Below, one piece after another: positions 46,444 through 55,314 of a stretch of DNA of 64,000 nucleotides. The notes beneath the pieces are model-generated. The model had not been told where the DNA came from, ran no database searches, and saw nothing but the letters and a program-made list of their open reading frames with translations. Made by a program: the position numbers and the translations under genes. How positions within the stretch are numbered: position 1 is the stretch's first letter; the number at the start of each line of letters is the position of its first letter. This DNA comes from an uncultured Eubacteriales bacterium (GTDB lineage Bacteria > Bacillota > Clostridia > Oscillospirales > CAG-272), in assembly GCA_934467415.1 (NCBI GenBank), contig CAKSLQ010000003.1:134708-198707 (forward strand), given 5' to 3'.

Positions 46444-47216
46444 ACGCCGCGCCCCTTTCCGCGCACGCCGGTGAGATCCTTGATGACCTCGCCCGCGATG
46501 ATGAGGCCCACCACCGGCGGGACAAACGAGGTGCTGCCCGGCACCTGGCGGCGCGCTGTACATTTTCGCGCCGTACCCGGCGGGCAGATGCAGTGCGTCT
46601 TGCAGCTGAGTTCCTCGGTCTCTGCCGGCATGGTGGGCAGCTCCTTGGAGTAGACCACCTTCAGGCGGCGGATTTTCCGTTTGCGCAGTTCGTTTCGCAT
46701 GACCTTGGCCAGCGGGCAGACCGAGGTCTTGTAGATGTCCGTGACTTCAAAGGCCGTGGGGTCGAGCTTGTTGCCCGCACCCATCGCCGAGATGATCGGC
46801 GTCTTCGCCGCATTTGCCTGCATGACCAGCGCGATCTTGCCCGTGACCGTGTCGATCGCGTCCACCACATAGTCGTAGGCGGTAAAGTCAAACTGCGCCG
46901 CCGTCTCGGGCGTGTAGAAGATCTTGTGCGCCGTGATGACGACGTCCGGATTGATCTCGTGCAGCCGCTCGGCGGCGACGTCCGCCTTGTATTTGCCCAC
47001 CGTCTTCCGCGTGGCGAAAAGCTGGCGGTTTAAGTTGGTCAGGCACACGCGGTCGTCGTCAATGAGGTCGAGCGCGCCAACACCGCCGCGCACCAGCGCC
47101 TCGGCGGTATAGCTGCCCACGCCGCCGATGCCGAAGATCGCCACGCGCGCGCCGCGCAGGGTCTCCATGGCATCGCCGCCGAGCAGCAGTTCGGTTCTTG
47201 AAAACTGATTTTGCAT
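46440..47216 (-). CDS. tcdA: tRNA threonylcarbamoyladenosine dehydratase
   Basis: ThiF/E1-like enzyme that cyclises t6A37 to ct6A. 258 residues. RTELLLGGDAMETLRGARVA and the nucleotide-binding GIGGVGSYTAEALVRGGVG; DDDRVCLTNLNRQ; AIDTVTGKIALVMQANA. In E. coli tcdA (csdL) sits with csdA desulfurase and csdE; here it also sits with a desulfurase. Start ATG 47216 with GGAG ahead. Confidence 0.9.
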   Translation of the reverse strand: MQNQFSRTELLLGGDAMETLRGARVAIFGIGGVGSYTAEALVRGGVGALDLIDDDRVCLTNLNRQLFATRKTVGKYKADVAAERLHEINPDVVITAHKIFYTPETAAQFDFTAYDYVVDAIDTVTGKIALVMQANAAKTPIISAMGAGNKLDPTAFEVTDIYKTSVCPLAKVMRNELRKRKIRRLKVVYSKELPTMPAETEELSCKTHCICPPGTARKCTARRQVPGSTSFVPPVVGLIIAGEVIKDLTGVRGKGRGV

Positions 47217-47254
47217 CCCGTTTTGCTCCGTAATCCGACAAGCATTATTTTATT

Positions 47255-47283
47255 ATTATACTACGTCCGTGGTAGGTTTTCAA
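47255..47283 (-). promoter_or_regulatory. Promoter for the tcdA operon
   Basis: On the minus strand TTGAAA (47283-47278) and TATAAT (47260-47255), 17-base spacer. Confidence 0.75.
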
Positions 47284-47351
47284 GCCCGTCGGCCGAATTT
47301 ACGGGCATGTGTGAATTTTCTATCAGGATTTTTCAAATTTCACAGAATACC

Positions 47352-47380
47352 TTGTAATGCAAACCCGTTTATTCTATACT
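47352..47380 (+). promoter_or_regulatory. Promoter for fucO
   Basis: TTGTAA (47352-47357) and TATACT (47375-47380), 17-base spacer. Confidence 0.65.
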
Positions 47381-47434
47381 GTAGACAGAAAATATCGCAG
47401 AAATGCGAAATGACATACGGAAAGGGACAGGATT

Positions 47435-48583
47435 ATGGCAAACAGATTTGTACTCAACGAGACGAGCTACCACGGCAAGGGCGCGATCGGCGAGATCGCG
47501 ACGGAAGTCAGGGGCAGAGGCTTTGCAAAGTGCTTTGTATGCTCCGACCCCGATCTTCTGAAGTTCGGCGTGACGAAGAAGGTCACGGACATTCTCGATG
47601 CGGCGAAGATCGACTATGAGATCTACTCCGACATCAAGGCCAACCCCACGGTCGCCAACGTCAAGGCGGGCGTCGCCGCCTTCAAGAAGTCGGGCGCGGA
47701 CTGCATCATCGCCATCGGTGGCGGTTCTTCGATGGACACCGCAAAGGCGATCGGCATCATCATCAAGAACCCCGAGTTTGAGGACGTTGTCTCGCTCGAG
47801 GGCGTTGCACCCACGAAGAACAAGTGCGTGCCGATCATCGCCGTGCCGACCACGGCGGGTACGGCGGCCGAGGTCACGATCAACTATGTCATCACCGACA
47901 CCGAGAAGAACCGCAAGATGGTCTGCGTCGATGTGCACGACATCCCGGTCGTCGCCGTGGTCGATCCCGACATGATGGCGTCGATGCCCAAGGGGCTGAC
48001 CGCCGCTACCGGTATGGACGCGCTCACGCACGCGATCGAGGGCTACATCACGAAGGGCGCATGGGAGATGAGCGACATGTTCCATCTCCGCGCAATCGAG
48101 CTGATTGCAAAGCATCTGCGCGGCGCGGTTGCCAACACGCCCGAGGGCAGAGAGGGCATGGCGCTCGGCCAGTACATCGCGGGCATGGGCTTCTCCAACG
48201 TCGGGCTCGGCATCGTCCACTCGATGGCGCACCCGCTCGGCGCGCTCTATGACACGCCGCACGGCGTGGCCAATGCGATCATCCTGCCGACGGTCATGGC
48301 GTACAACGCGCCCGCAACCGGGGACAAGTATCGCGACATCGCCCGCGCCATGGGCGTTTGCGGCACGAACAAGATGACCACCGAAGAGGCGAGAACGGCC
48401 GCCATCGACGCAGTGAAGACGCTGGCGCACGACGTCGGCATCCCGGAGAACCTGCGTGACATCGTCCGCGACGAGGACATCCCGTTCCTCGCACAGTCGG
48501 CATACGATGACGCCTGCCGCCCCGGCAACCCGCGCGAGACCTCGGTCGCCGAGATCGCAGATCTCTATCGCTCGCTGCTGTAA
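47435..48583 (+). CDS. fucO: Lactaldehyde reductase / iron-dependent alcohol dehydrogenase
   Basis: 382 residues, strongly like E. coli FucO along its length: MANRFVLNETSYHGKGAIGE, CIIAIGGGSSMDTAKAIGII, VPTTAGTAAEVTINYVITD, GMDALTHAIEGYITKGAW, and GMGFSNVGLGIVHSMAHPLG, with Fe-binding Asp and His. Reduces L-lactaldehyde to 1,2-propanediol in fucose or rhamnose breakdown. No other fucose or rhamnose gene is here. Single gene with own promoter and terminator. Confidence 0.9.
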   Translation: MANRFVLNETSYHGKGAIGEIATEVRGRGFAKCFVCSDPDLLKFGVTKKVTDILDAAKIDYEIYSDIKANPTVANVKAGVAAFKKSGADCIIAIGGGSSMDTAKAIGIIIKNPEFEDVVSLEGVAPTKNKCVPIIAVPTTAGTAAEVTINYVITDTEKNRKMVCVDVHDIPVVAVVDPDMMASMPKGLTAATGMDALTHAIEGYITKGAWEMSDMFHLRAIELIAKHLRGAVANTPEGREGMALGQYIAGMGFSNVGLGIVHSMAHPLGALYDTPHGVANAIILPTVMAYNAPATGDKYRDIARAMGVCGTNKMTTEEARTAAIDAVKTLAHDVGIPENLRDIVRDEDIPFLAQSAYDDACRPGNPRETSVAEIADLYRSLL

Positions 48584-48594
48584 GCCTAAAGAAA

Positions 48595-48627
48595 CAAAAA
48601 ATCCACCCGAAAGGGTGGATTTTTTGC
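48595..48627 (+). terminator. Terminator after fucO
   Basis: AAAAAATCCACCC and GGGTGGATTTTTT pair around GAAA. Confidence 0.93.
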
Positions 48628-48761
48628 GTTTGGGCGAAAAATTTTCAGAAAACCGCTTTGCAGTCCCGTTTATGGGACAGTAAGTGTGGTATAATGGTTT
48701 TGTAAAAGAAAAAACGCAGCAGGCAGTGCCGGTTTTTACAGTTCTTTTTTCCTGATTTGTG

Positions 48762-48790
48762 TTGAATGCGGAAATATTATGTGGTACAAT
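48762..48790 (+). promoter_or_regulatory. Probable promoter of the cas operon
   Basis: TTGAAT (48762-48767) and TACAAT (48785-48790), 17-base spacer with a TG before the -10. Another TG-TATAAT lies at 48687-48695. The gap 48628-48849 is AT-rich and holds no gene. Confidence 0.6.
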
Positions 48791-48849
48791 ATTGAAAAAT
48801 CAGTAAAATCGTATTGTTTTGCGGGTTTGTGAAAGAAAGGAGCCCTCGT

Positions 48850-51279
48850 TTGAATTATTATGCGCACATAGACATCGAAAACGGCAGGGAGCGACTGCAA
48901 ACCGTGGAAGAACACAATCGAAATACCGCGGCTTATGCGGCGTCCGCGCTTGCGGGCAGCGGTTTGTCTTCGTCGGCACGCCTTGCAGGGCTTGTACATG
49001 ATATAGGTAAGGCAACTGCCGCCTTTCAGGATTATCTTGCAAAGGCCGTGCGCGGGGAGAATGTCGCGCGCGGCTCGGTCAATCACACCTTTGCTGCGGT
49101 TCGCTTTTTGCTTACGCGCTACAATGATGCACAGGCCTTCGGTCCATATGCGCCGCTCACGGCATCGCTGCTTGCATATGCCGTCGGCGCGCATCACGGT
49201 CCATTTGACTGCGTCGATGCGGAGCACCACTCTGGGTTTCGACATCGGCTGGAGCAAGAGGGAATCTCCTATGCAGAAGCGGAAACGGCGTTCCGAAGCA
49301 CTTGCGGAACGGAAGAAACGGACAGGCTGTTCCGCTCGGCGACCGTGGAAGTTGAAGATTTTTTCAAGAGATTTCTCCAAGCCGTGAATACGCGTGCGAC
49401 TGCACAGGAGTTCATGTTTTACGCGGGAATGCTGGCGCGCTTGCTGCTTTCCGCCGTTATCGAAGGGGACAGGCGCGATACGGCGGAGTTTATGAAGAAA
49501 GCGCAGTTTCCGCAGGCACAAACGGCGGATGCGCGCGCGGCATTGTGGAGTCGGTTGTCGGAAAGGGTGGATGCTGCACTGGATGCAATGCCGCAGGATA
49601 CGGCTATCCGCCGCGCCAGACGGACGATTTCCATGCAGTGCCGGGCGTTTGCCGATCAGCCGTGCGGTGTATACCGGCTTCATGTGCCGACAGGCGGCGG
49701 CAAAACACTGAGCGCGCTGCGATTTGCGCTTGCCCATGCGGCAAAATGGAAGAAGACGCGGCTGATATTTCTCTCGCCGCTGCTTTCTATCCTGGACCAG
49801 AATGCAAAAGAAATCCGAAAGTATGTCGGTGAGGATGATTTGATCCTCGAGCATCATTCCAATGTGGTTCGACCACCCGCAGACAAAAAGGACGAGCGCA
49901 CGGATATCACGGAATTGCTGACAGAAACCTGGGATGCGCCGATTCTGATTACGACGCTGGTACAGTTTCTGAATACGCTGTTTGACGGGAGCAACAGCTG
50001 CGTGCGGCGGTTCCATTCGCTGTGCGGCAGCGTGATTGTCATCGACGAGGTACAGACGGTGCCGAACAAATTGCTCAGCTTGTTTCATCAGGCGGTCGGC
50101 TTCTTGGCCGGTGCCTGCGGCGCGACCGTTGTGCTTTGCTCGGCTACACAGCCTTGCATGGAAGCGGCCGCGCATCCGATCCCGGTTCCCGTAGGGAATA
50201 TGATTCCCTATGATCCGGCGCTTTGGTCGGTTTTCCGCCGCACGCAGATTACAGATGTCGGCAGCCGCCCGCTTGCCGATATACCGGATTTGATTGCGGA
50301 AGTTCTCACAGAGGCGGACAGCCTGCTCGTCATCTGCAACACAAAAAAAGAGGCGGAGAACTTGTACGGCGCGCTGCCAAAGGACGCATATATCAAATTT
50401 CATCTTTCCGCCGCCATGTGTATGGCGCACCGGGAAAACACACTCGATTGCCTGAAGGAGGCTTTGGCAAAGACACGAAAGCAGCCTTATACAGGGAAGA
50501 AAGTCGTTTGTATTTCCACGCAGGTCATTGAGGCGGGCGTTGACATTTCATTTGCGCGCGTGATTCGGCTGACCGCCGGTATGGACAGCGTTGTGCAGTC
50601 CGCGGGGCGCTGCAACCGCAACGGTGAAAGCCGGGAAGCCGTCCCGGTTTACATTGTGCAATGCACGGACGAGAACCTGAAGCACTTGAATGAAATCAAG
50701 CAGGCGAAGGATGCCACGATCGGTCTGCTTGAAGAATACCGGCAGCATCCGGCTCGCTTTGACGGTGACCTTTCCTCGGACGCCGCGATCCGCTATTATT
50801 ACAAGCGACTGTATGAAGCAATGCCAATCGGCGCACAGGACACGCCTGCGGATGTCTTAGGCAAGCGAACCACTTTGCTTTCCTTGCTGTCGGATAACGA
50901 TAAGTTTGTGGACAGCAGCATGGACAGGAGCTTTGAGAAATACAGCTTGTGGCAGGCATTTAAGACAGCGGGGCAGTATTTCTCGGTCTTCGACAGTGCA
51001 ACGACCGATATCCTTGTGCCGTACGGCAAAGGGCAAGACTTGATTGCGTCGCTCACAGCTTTGCGGCTGCCGCAGGATTTTGAACGCTTGCAGGCGCTGC
51101 AGCAGGAAGCAAAGGCGTATTCCGTCTCTGTGTACGGCTGGCAGAAAGAGCGAATGGAACAGGAAAATGCGCTGATACCGCTTTGCGGCGGCACGGTTCT
51201 AACCTTGCAGGTGGGATATTACAATGACGCCGTCGGTCTGCGGACGGAGCAGGGAGATATGGAACTATGGGAGGTATAA
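48850..51279 (+). CDS. cas3: CRISPR-associated helicase/nuclease Cas3 (type I-C)
   Basis: 809 residues from a TTG start at 48850 with AAAGGAG (48836-48842) at 7 bases. HD nuclease domain: HNRNTAAYAAS, LVHDIGKATAAFQ (H50-D51), GAHHGPFD. Helicase: Walker A VPTGGGKTLSALRFAL (about 279-286), DEVQ box (399-402) in place of DEAH, STQVIEAGVDISF and QSAGRCNRNGE. Recruited by Cascade to nick and degrade invading DNA. First gene of a canonical I-C operon; 4 bases before cas5c. Base composition is clearly lower in GC than the surrounding chromosome. Confidence 0.95.
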   Translation: MNYYAHIDIENGRERLQTVEEHNRNTAAYAASALAGSGLSSSARLAGLVHDIGKATAAFQDYLAKAVRGENVARGSVNHTFAAVRFLLTRYNDAQAFGPYAPLTASLLAYAVGAHHGPFDCVDAEHHSGFRHRLEQEGISYAEAETAFRSTCGTEETDRLFRSATVEVEDFFKRFLQAVNTRATAQEFMFYAGMLARLLLSAVIEGDRRDTAEFMKKAQFPQAQTADARAALWSRLSERVDAALDAMPQDTAIRRARRTISMQCRAFADQPCGVYRLHVPTGGGKTLSALRFALAHAAKWKKTRLIFLSPLLSILDQNAKEIRKYVGEDDLILEHHSNVVRPPADKKDERTDITELLTETWDAPILITTLVQFLNTLFDGSNSCVRRFHSLCGSVIVIDEVQTVPNKLLSLFHQAVGFLAGACGATVVLCSATQPCMEAAAHPIPVPVGNMIPYDPALWSVFRRTQITDVGSRPLADIPDLIAEVLTEADSLLVICNTKKEAENLYGALPKDAYIKFHLSAAMCMAHRENTLDCLKEALAKTRKQPYTGKKVVCISTQVIEAGVDISFARVIRLTAGMDSVVQSAGRCNRNGESREAVPVYIVQCTDENLKHLNEIKQAKDATIGLLEEYRQHPARFDGDLSSDAAIRYYYKRLYEAMPIGAQDTPADVLGKRTTLLSLLSDNDKFVDSSMDRSFEKYSLWQAFKTAGQYFSVFDSATTDILVPYGKGQDLIASLTALRLPQDFERLQALQQEAKAYSVSVYGWQKERMEQENALIPLCGGTVLTLQVGYYNDAVGLRTEQGDMELWEV

Positions 51280-51283
51280 ACAT

Positions 51284-52015
51284 ATGAGCAAACCGAAACA
51301 TGCAAACACCGTGGAATTTTTGGTCACGGGCGACTATGCGCTGTTTGCAGACCCGATCATGCGCGTCGGCGGCGAAAAATGCAGTTATCAGGTGCCGACC
51401 TACGAGGCGCTGAAAGGGATTCTGTCTTCGGTGTACTGGAAGCCTACGCTGATCTGGTACATCGATGCCGTGCGCGTTATGCGGCCGATTCAGACCGAGG
51501 TCAAGGGCATTCGGACAACCAAGTACGGCGGAGGGCAGGATCTTTCCTATTATACTTATCTGAAGCAATGCGCCTACCAGGTGCGTGCACACTTTGAGTG
51601 GAACGACAACCGTCCCGAGCTTGCCGGGGATCGCAACGAGAACAAGCATCATCAGATTGCGCTACGAATGATTCAGAGGGGCGGACGGCGCGATGTTTTC
51701 CTCGGTGCTCGCGAATGCCAGGGGTATGTGGAGCCATGCACATTCGGCGCGGATAGCGGGGCATACGATGACTTGCCTGAGCTCGGGTTCGGACTGATGT
51801 ATCATGGGCTGACCTATGCAGACGAGGCGTATTCCGACGATACCCGGATGCATATGACCGCAAACTTCTGGTACCCCGTGATGCGGCGCGGCGTGATTGA
51901 ATTTTTGCGCCCGGAAGAATGCCCGCTGCACAAACCGCTGCGGGAGATGGAAATGAAACTGTTTGGCAAAGAACAAAACAATTTTATCGGACTTGAGGAG
52001 TTTAAGGAGGTGTAG
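51284..52015 (+). CDS. cas5c: Cas5c (Cas5d), crRNA-processing Cascade subunit
   Basis: 243 residues; GGGAGGT precedes ATG 51284. In type I-C, Cas5 replaces Cas6 and cuts the repeat RNA. EFLVTGDYALFADPIMRVGG, SYQVPTYEALKGILSSVYWK, and the Lys-His of NENKHHQIALRM that fits the catalytic KH seen in other I-C Cas5 proteins; FLGARECQGYVEPCTFG. Stops 2 bases before cas8c. Confidence 0.93.
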   Translation: MSKPKHANTVEFLVTGDYALFADPIMRVGGEKCSYQVPTYEALKGILSSVYWKPTLIWYIDAVRVMRPIQTEVKGIRTTKYGGGQDLSYYTYLKQCAYQVRAHFEWNDNRPELAGDRNENKHHQIALRMIQRGGRRDVFLGARECQGYVEPCTFGADSGAYDDLPELGFGLMYHGLTYADEAYSDDTRMHMTANFWYPVMRRGVIEFLRPEECPLHKPLREMEMKLFGKEQNNFIGLEEFKEV

Positions 52016-52017
52016 TC

Positions 52018-53811
52018 ATGGGCTTTTGGCAAAAGGCAGTTGAGACCTTTGATGCAAACGCTGCAATAGCCGGCAAAATCATAGAACACCAAGCAGTTCT
52101 CGCACCGGTTTCGCACACCGTGAAGGATGCTGCGTATGAGATTACATTGAACGAAAAGGGTGAACTGAAAAACATAACCGCTCTCGATAAAAAGGAACGA
52201 GAAACCGTTATGCCTGCATCCGAAAAGGCACTTTCCAGAACCGGGGACGGTGGAGAGCCGTATGCCTTGACAGAACAGATTAAATACCTGACCGGCGAGA
52301 ATGCGAAAAAGTTTGATGCTTATGTTGCGCAACTACAATCCTGGGCTGCATCTGCATACACGCATCCCATGCTGCCGCCGATTCTGTCGTATGTGCAAAA
52401 GAAAACGCTGCTTTCCGATTTCAAGCAGTATGGTATAGACAAATGGAAAGATACCGAGCGTGTTTGTTTTCGCGTGGAGGGCATCGGTGACGAAAGCGGT
52501 GCTTGCCGGAGCAATCGGCGGCTGCTTGAACAGTACAATCAATGGTATCTGCATGAAAAAGAGAAACGTGACGGCGCATCGGGAGAAATCTTTTGCATGA
52601 TTACGGGAGAGACAACGCTTCCGGCAACGCTGCATCCGGCACCGATCCCTAAATTAGGAAATGCCAAGCTGATTTGTTTCAATGGCGAGGATTTGTGCTA
52701 TCTCGGGCGATTTACGGCGAATGCGCAGGCACTGACGGTTGGATATGCGGCATCGCAAAAAGCAAGCAATGCCATCAGCTGGCTGGTGCGCGGGCAAGGC
52801 GTTTCTTACGGCAATCGAACTTTTATCTGCTGGAATCCGCAGGGGAAGGAGGTTCCGCCTATAACGGTTCCTCTGCCTGTCGAATTCGAAAAAAGCAGTT
52901 CTCCCACCGATTATCGTCAGGAATTACGGAAAACTTTGGCGGGTAAGAAAACGCAATTGCCGGATACCTGCGGCGGTGTAGTCATTGCTGCCTTTGACAA
53001 AGCAACAACCGGCAGAGGCGCTCTCACATATTATAACGAGCTCATGGCATCGGATTTTTTGCAGCGCTTACATGATTGGGATGCTTGGTGCTGTTTCTGG
53101 CGGTACAAAGGCAACGTATATGCACCTTACCTGGACCGCATTGTCAATTGTGCTTTTGGCAAGCAGGTCAAAGAAAGTGTTGGTAATCAGAAAAACTACC
53201 GTCTGGAAACGGATGAGAAACTCATGGGTCAGCAAGTGCAGCGCCTGCTTGTCTGTCGTGCGGATAAGGCAAAATTCCCGGCAGATATAGAACATGCGCT
53301 GGTTGTGCGTGCATCCATGCCGCAGGCATATGACCGTGCCGTATATGAGGAACTGCTTTTCACCGCTTGCGCGGTGATACGGAAATATCACTATGATTTG
53401 AACAAGGAGGAATTGGACATGGAACTTGAACCCGAACGCAAGGACAGGAGCTATCAATTCGGGCGACTGCTGGCAGTGCTTGAAAAAGCGGAACGCTCTA
53501 CCTACGACAACGACGAAACCCGTGAGCCGTGCGCGATTCGTTTGCAGGCTGCATATTGTCAACACCCGTTGCACACGGCAAAGAACATTGAATCGCAGCT
53601 GGAGCGCGCTTATTTTCCGCGCCTGAAGCCGTCAGCGCGGGCGTATTACAAAAAGCTGATCGGTGAAATTATGGAGCACATCTGCGAGAGCGCGGATGAA
53701 ACAAAGTGGAACCGCCCGCTGACAGACACATATCTGGTTGGTTACTATCTGCAGAGAAATGCACTTTATCAATCCGGCAAAACAAATGAGACAAAAGAAG
53801 AGGAGAACTGA
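52018..53811 (+). CDS. cas8c: Cas8c (Csd1), large Cascade subunit
   Basis: 597 residues, normal Csd1 size. Recognises PAM and, through its C-terminal internal start in some systems, makes Cas11c. FCMITGETTLPATLHPAPIP, LVSYNGEDLC-like (LICFNGEDLCYLGRF), YAASQKASNAISWLV and ISYGNRTF-type (VSYGNRTFICWNPQG) match Csd1. An internal Met (about residue 470, MELEPERKDRSYQFGRLLAV, with AAGGAGG ahead at about 53404-53411) could start a small Cas11c-like subunit of roughly 127 residues. Confidence 0.93.
   Translation: MGFWQKAVETFDANAAIAGKIIEHQAVLAPVSHTVKDAAYEITLNEKGELKNITALDKKERETVMPASEKALSRTGDGGEPYALTEQIKYLTGENAKKFDAYVAQLQSWAASAYTHPMLPPILSYVQKKTLLSDFKQYGIDKWKDTERVCFRVEGIGDESGACRSNRRLLEQYNQWYLHEKEKRDGASGEIFCMITGETTLPATLHPAPIPKLGNAKLICFNGEDLCYLGRFTANAQALTVGYAASQKASNAISWLVRGQGVSYGNRTFICWNPQGKEVPPITVPLPVEFEKSSSPTDYRQELRKTLAGKKTQLPDTCGGVVIAAFDKATTGRGALTYYNELMASDFLQRLHDWDAWCCFWRYKGNVYAPYLDRIVNCAFGKQVKESVGNQKNYRLETDEKLMGQQVQRLLVCRADKAKFPADIEHALVVRASMPQAYDRAVYEELLFTACAVIRKYHYDLNKEELDMELEPERKDRSYQFGRLLAVLEKAERSTYDNDETREPCAIRLQAAYCQHPLHTAKNIESQLERAYFPRLKPSARAYYKKLIGEIMEHICESADETKWNRPLTDTYLVGYYLQRNALYQSGKTNETKEEEN
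53419..53811 (+). other. Possible internal translation start for Cas11c within cas8c
   Basis: Inside cas8c, AACAAGGAGGAATTGGACAT (53401-53420) places AAGGAGG before the in-frame ATG at 53419, giving a 130-residue C-terminal product that starts MELEPERKDRSYQFGRLLAV. Internal starts giving the small subunit Cas11c are established for type I-C systems; here it is inferred from the ribosome-binding site. Confidence 0.55.
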
Positions 53812-53813
53812 AC

Positions 53814-54656
53814 ATGAGTACTTTGAAGAACAAGATTGATTTTGTAGCCCTGGTTTCCGTCACCAACGCCAACAGCAACGGTGACCCCTTAAACGGCAAT
53901 CGCCCGCGCACCGATTACAACGGATACGGCGAGATTTCCGATGTCTGCATCAAGCGGAAGATTCGCAACCGGATGCAGGATATGGGTAACAGCGTTTTTG
54001 TGCAGTCGGATGACCGCAGCGACGATGGATGCAAGAGCCTCAGTGAACGCGCCGATTCTCTTTTGAAGGGCGAGAAAGACAAAAACGAATATGCGAACAA
54101 AGCGTGCAAGGCGTGGATGGATGTTCGCACATTCGGACAGGTGTTCGCTTTCAAGGACGCAAAGGGGCTTTCGGTTGGTGTGCGTGGGCCGGTTTCCGTC
54201 CATCAGGCAATCAGCGTATCGCCGGTGGACATTGAATCCATGCAGATTACCAAGAGCGTTAATGGTGAAAAGAATGAAGGCACGCGCGCTTCCGATACTA
54301 TGGGAACAAAATCTTTCGTTCGATTTGGGCTGTATAAGGTCAAGGGTTCAATCAATGTGCAGCTTGCCGAAAAGACCGGTTTTTCCGAGGAGGATGCAGC
54401 GGTTGTGAAGGAATGCCTGCGGACGCTGTTTGTCAACGATGCTTCTGCGGCGCGGCCGGATGGGTCTATGGAAGTTGTCCGGCTTTATTGGTGGCAGCAC
54501 AATTGCAAGGATGGACAGTATTCTTCGGCGGTCGTGCATCGCTCGGTGCAGGTTGAACTGAAGGATCCGAATGCCATTCCGAGCTCTGTCGAGGATTATG
54601 CCATCACGCTTGTGCCGCTGGATGGGCTGGAGCCGGAAGTGCTCGCCGGTGTATAA
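53814..54656 (+). CDS. cas7c: Cas7c (Csd2), Cascade backbone
   Basis: 280 residues. KIDFVALVSVTNANSNGDPL is the Csd2 opening; NRPRTDYNGYGEISDVCIKR, DVRTFGQVFAFK, GVRGPVSVHQAISVSPVDI and GTKSFVRFGLYKVKGSINV are family signatures. Six or so copies coat the crRNA. Overlaps cas4 by 8 bases. Confidence 0.95.
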   Translation: MSTLKNKIDFVALVSVTNANSNGDPLNGNRPRTDYNGYGEISDVCIKRKIRNRMQDMGNSVFVQSDDRSDDGCKSLSERADSLLKGEKDKNEYANKACKAWMDVRTFGQVFAFKDAKGLSVGVRGPVSVHQAISVSPVDIESMQITKSVNGEKNEGTRASDTMGTKSFVRFGLYKVKGSINVQLAEKTGFSEEDAAVVKECLRTLFVNDASAARPDGSMEVVRLYWWQHNCKDGQYSSAVVHRSVQVELKDPNAIPSSVEDYAITLVPLDGLEPEVLAGV

Positions 54657-55314
54657 CGAGGAGGATTACCTCCAGCTTCGCGGTGTGCAGCATTTCGCGT
54701 TCTGTCGGCGCAGGTGGGCACTGATTCACATCGAGGGGCAATGGGCGGAGAATGCGCGGACGGTCGGCGGCGCCATCCTGCACGAGCGGGCGCATGACGC
54801 CGGACTTTCCGAGAAACGCGGCGACCTCGTGACCGTGCGCGGACTGCGCGTCTTTTCCGCGACGCTCGGCATCAGCGGCGAATGCGATGTCGTGGAGTTC
54901 CGCCGCGGCGCGGACGGCGTTCGCCTGCGGGATTACGATGGGCTGTGGCTGCCGACGCCTGTGGAGTACAAGAGCGGCACCGCCGCTGCCGCAGGCGAGG
55001 CGGACAAATTGCAGCTCTGTCTCGAGGCGATGTGCCTGGAGGAGATGCTCGGCTGTCGGATCGACCACGGTTACCTCTACTACGGCGAGGTGCGGCGGCG
55101 GGAAGCGGTCGTGATCGACGCGGCGCTGCGCGATACCGCCTGTGCCGCCGTCGGGGAGATGCACGCCTACATGCGCCGCGGCTACACGCCGCGGGTCAAG
55201 ACCGGGCGGTTCTGCCGCGCCTGCTCCTTAAAGGACATCTGCCTGCCCGCACTTTGCAAAGAGCGGGATGTCGCCGCCTATATCCGGGAGGCCGTCGGGG
55301 AGGAGGATGCATGA
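54649..55314 (+). CDS. cas4: Cas4, adaptation exonuclease
   Basis: 221 residues from a GTG at 54649 inside the cas7c end (GGAGCCGGAAG upstream); this start gives the usual VYNEEDYLQLRGVQHFAFC opening. Fe-S Cys: FCRRRWALIHIEGQW and GRFCRACSLKDICLPALC. RecB-like residues: ECDVVEFRR, TPVEYKSGTAAAAGEADKLQ. Trims prespacers by PAM. Coupled to cas1 by ATGA. GC content rises sharply from here on. Confidence 0.93.
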   Translation: MYNEEDYLQLRGVQHFAFCRRRWALIHIEGQWAENARTVGGAILHERAHDAGLSEKRGDLVTVRGLRVFSATLGISGECDVVEFRRGADGVRLRDYDGLWLPTPVEYKSGTAAAAGEADKLQLCLEAMCLEEMLGCRIDHGYLYYGEVRRREAVVIDAALRDTACAAVGEMHAYMRRGYTPRVKTGRFCRACSLKDICLPALCKERDVAAYIREAVGEEDA

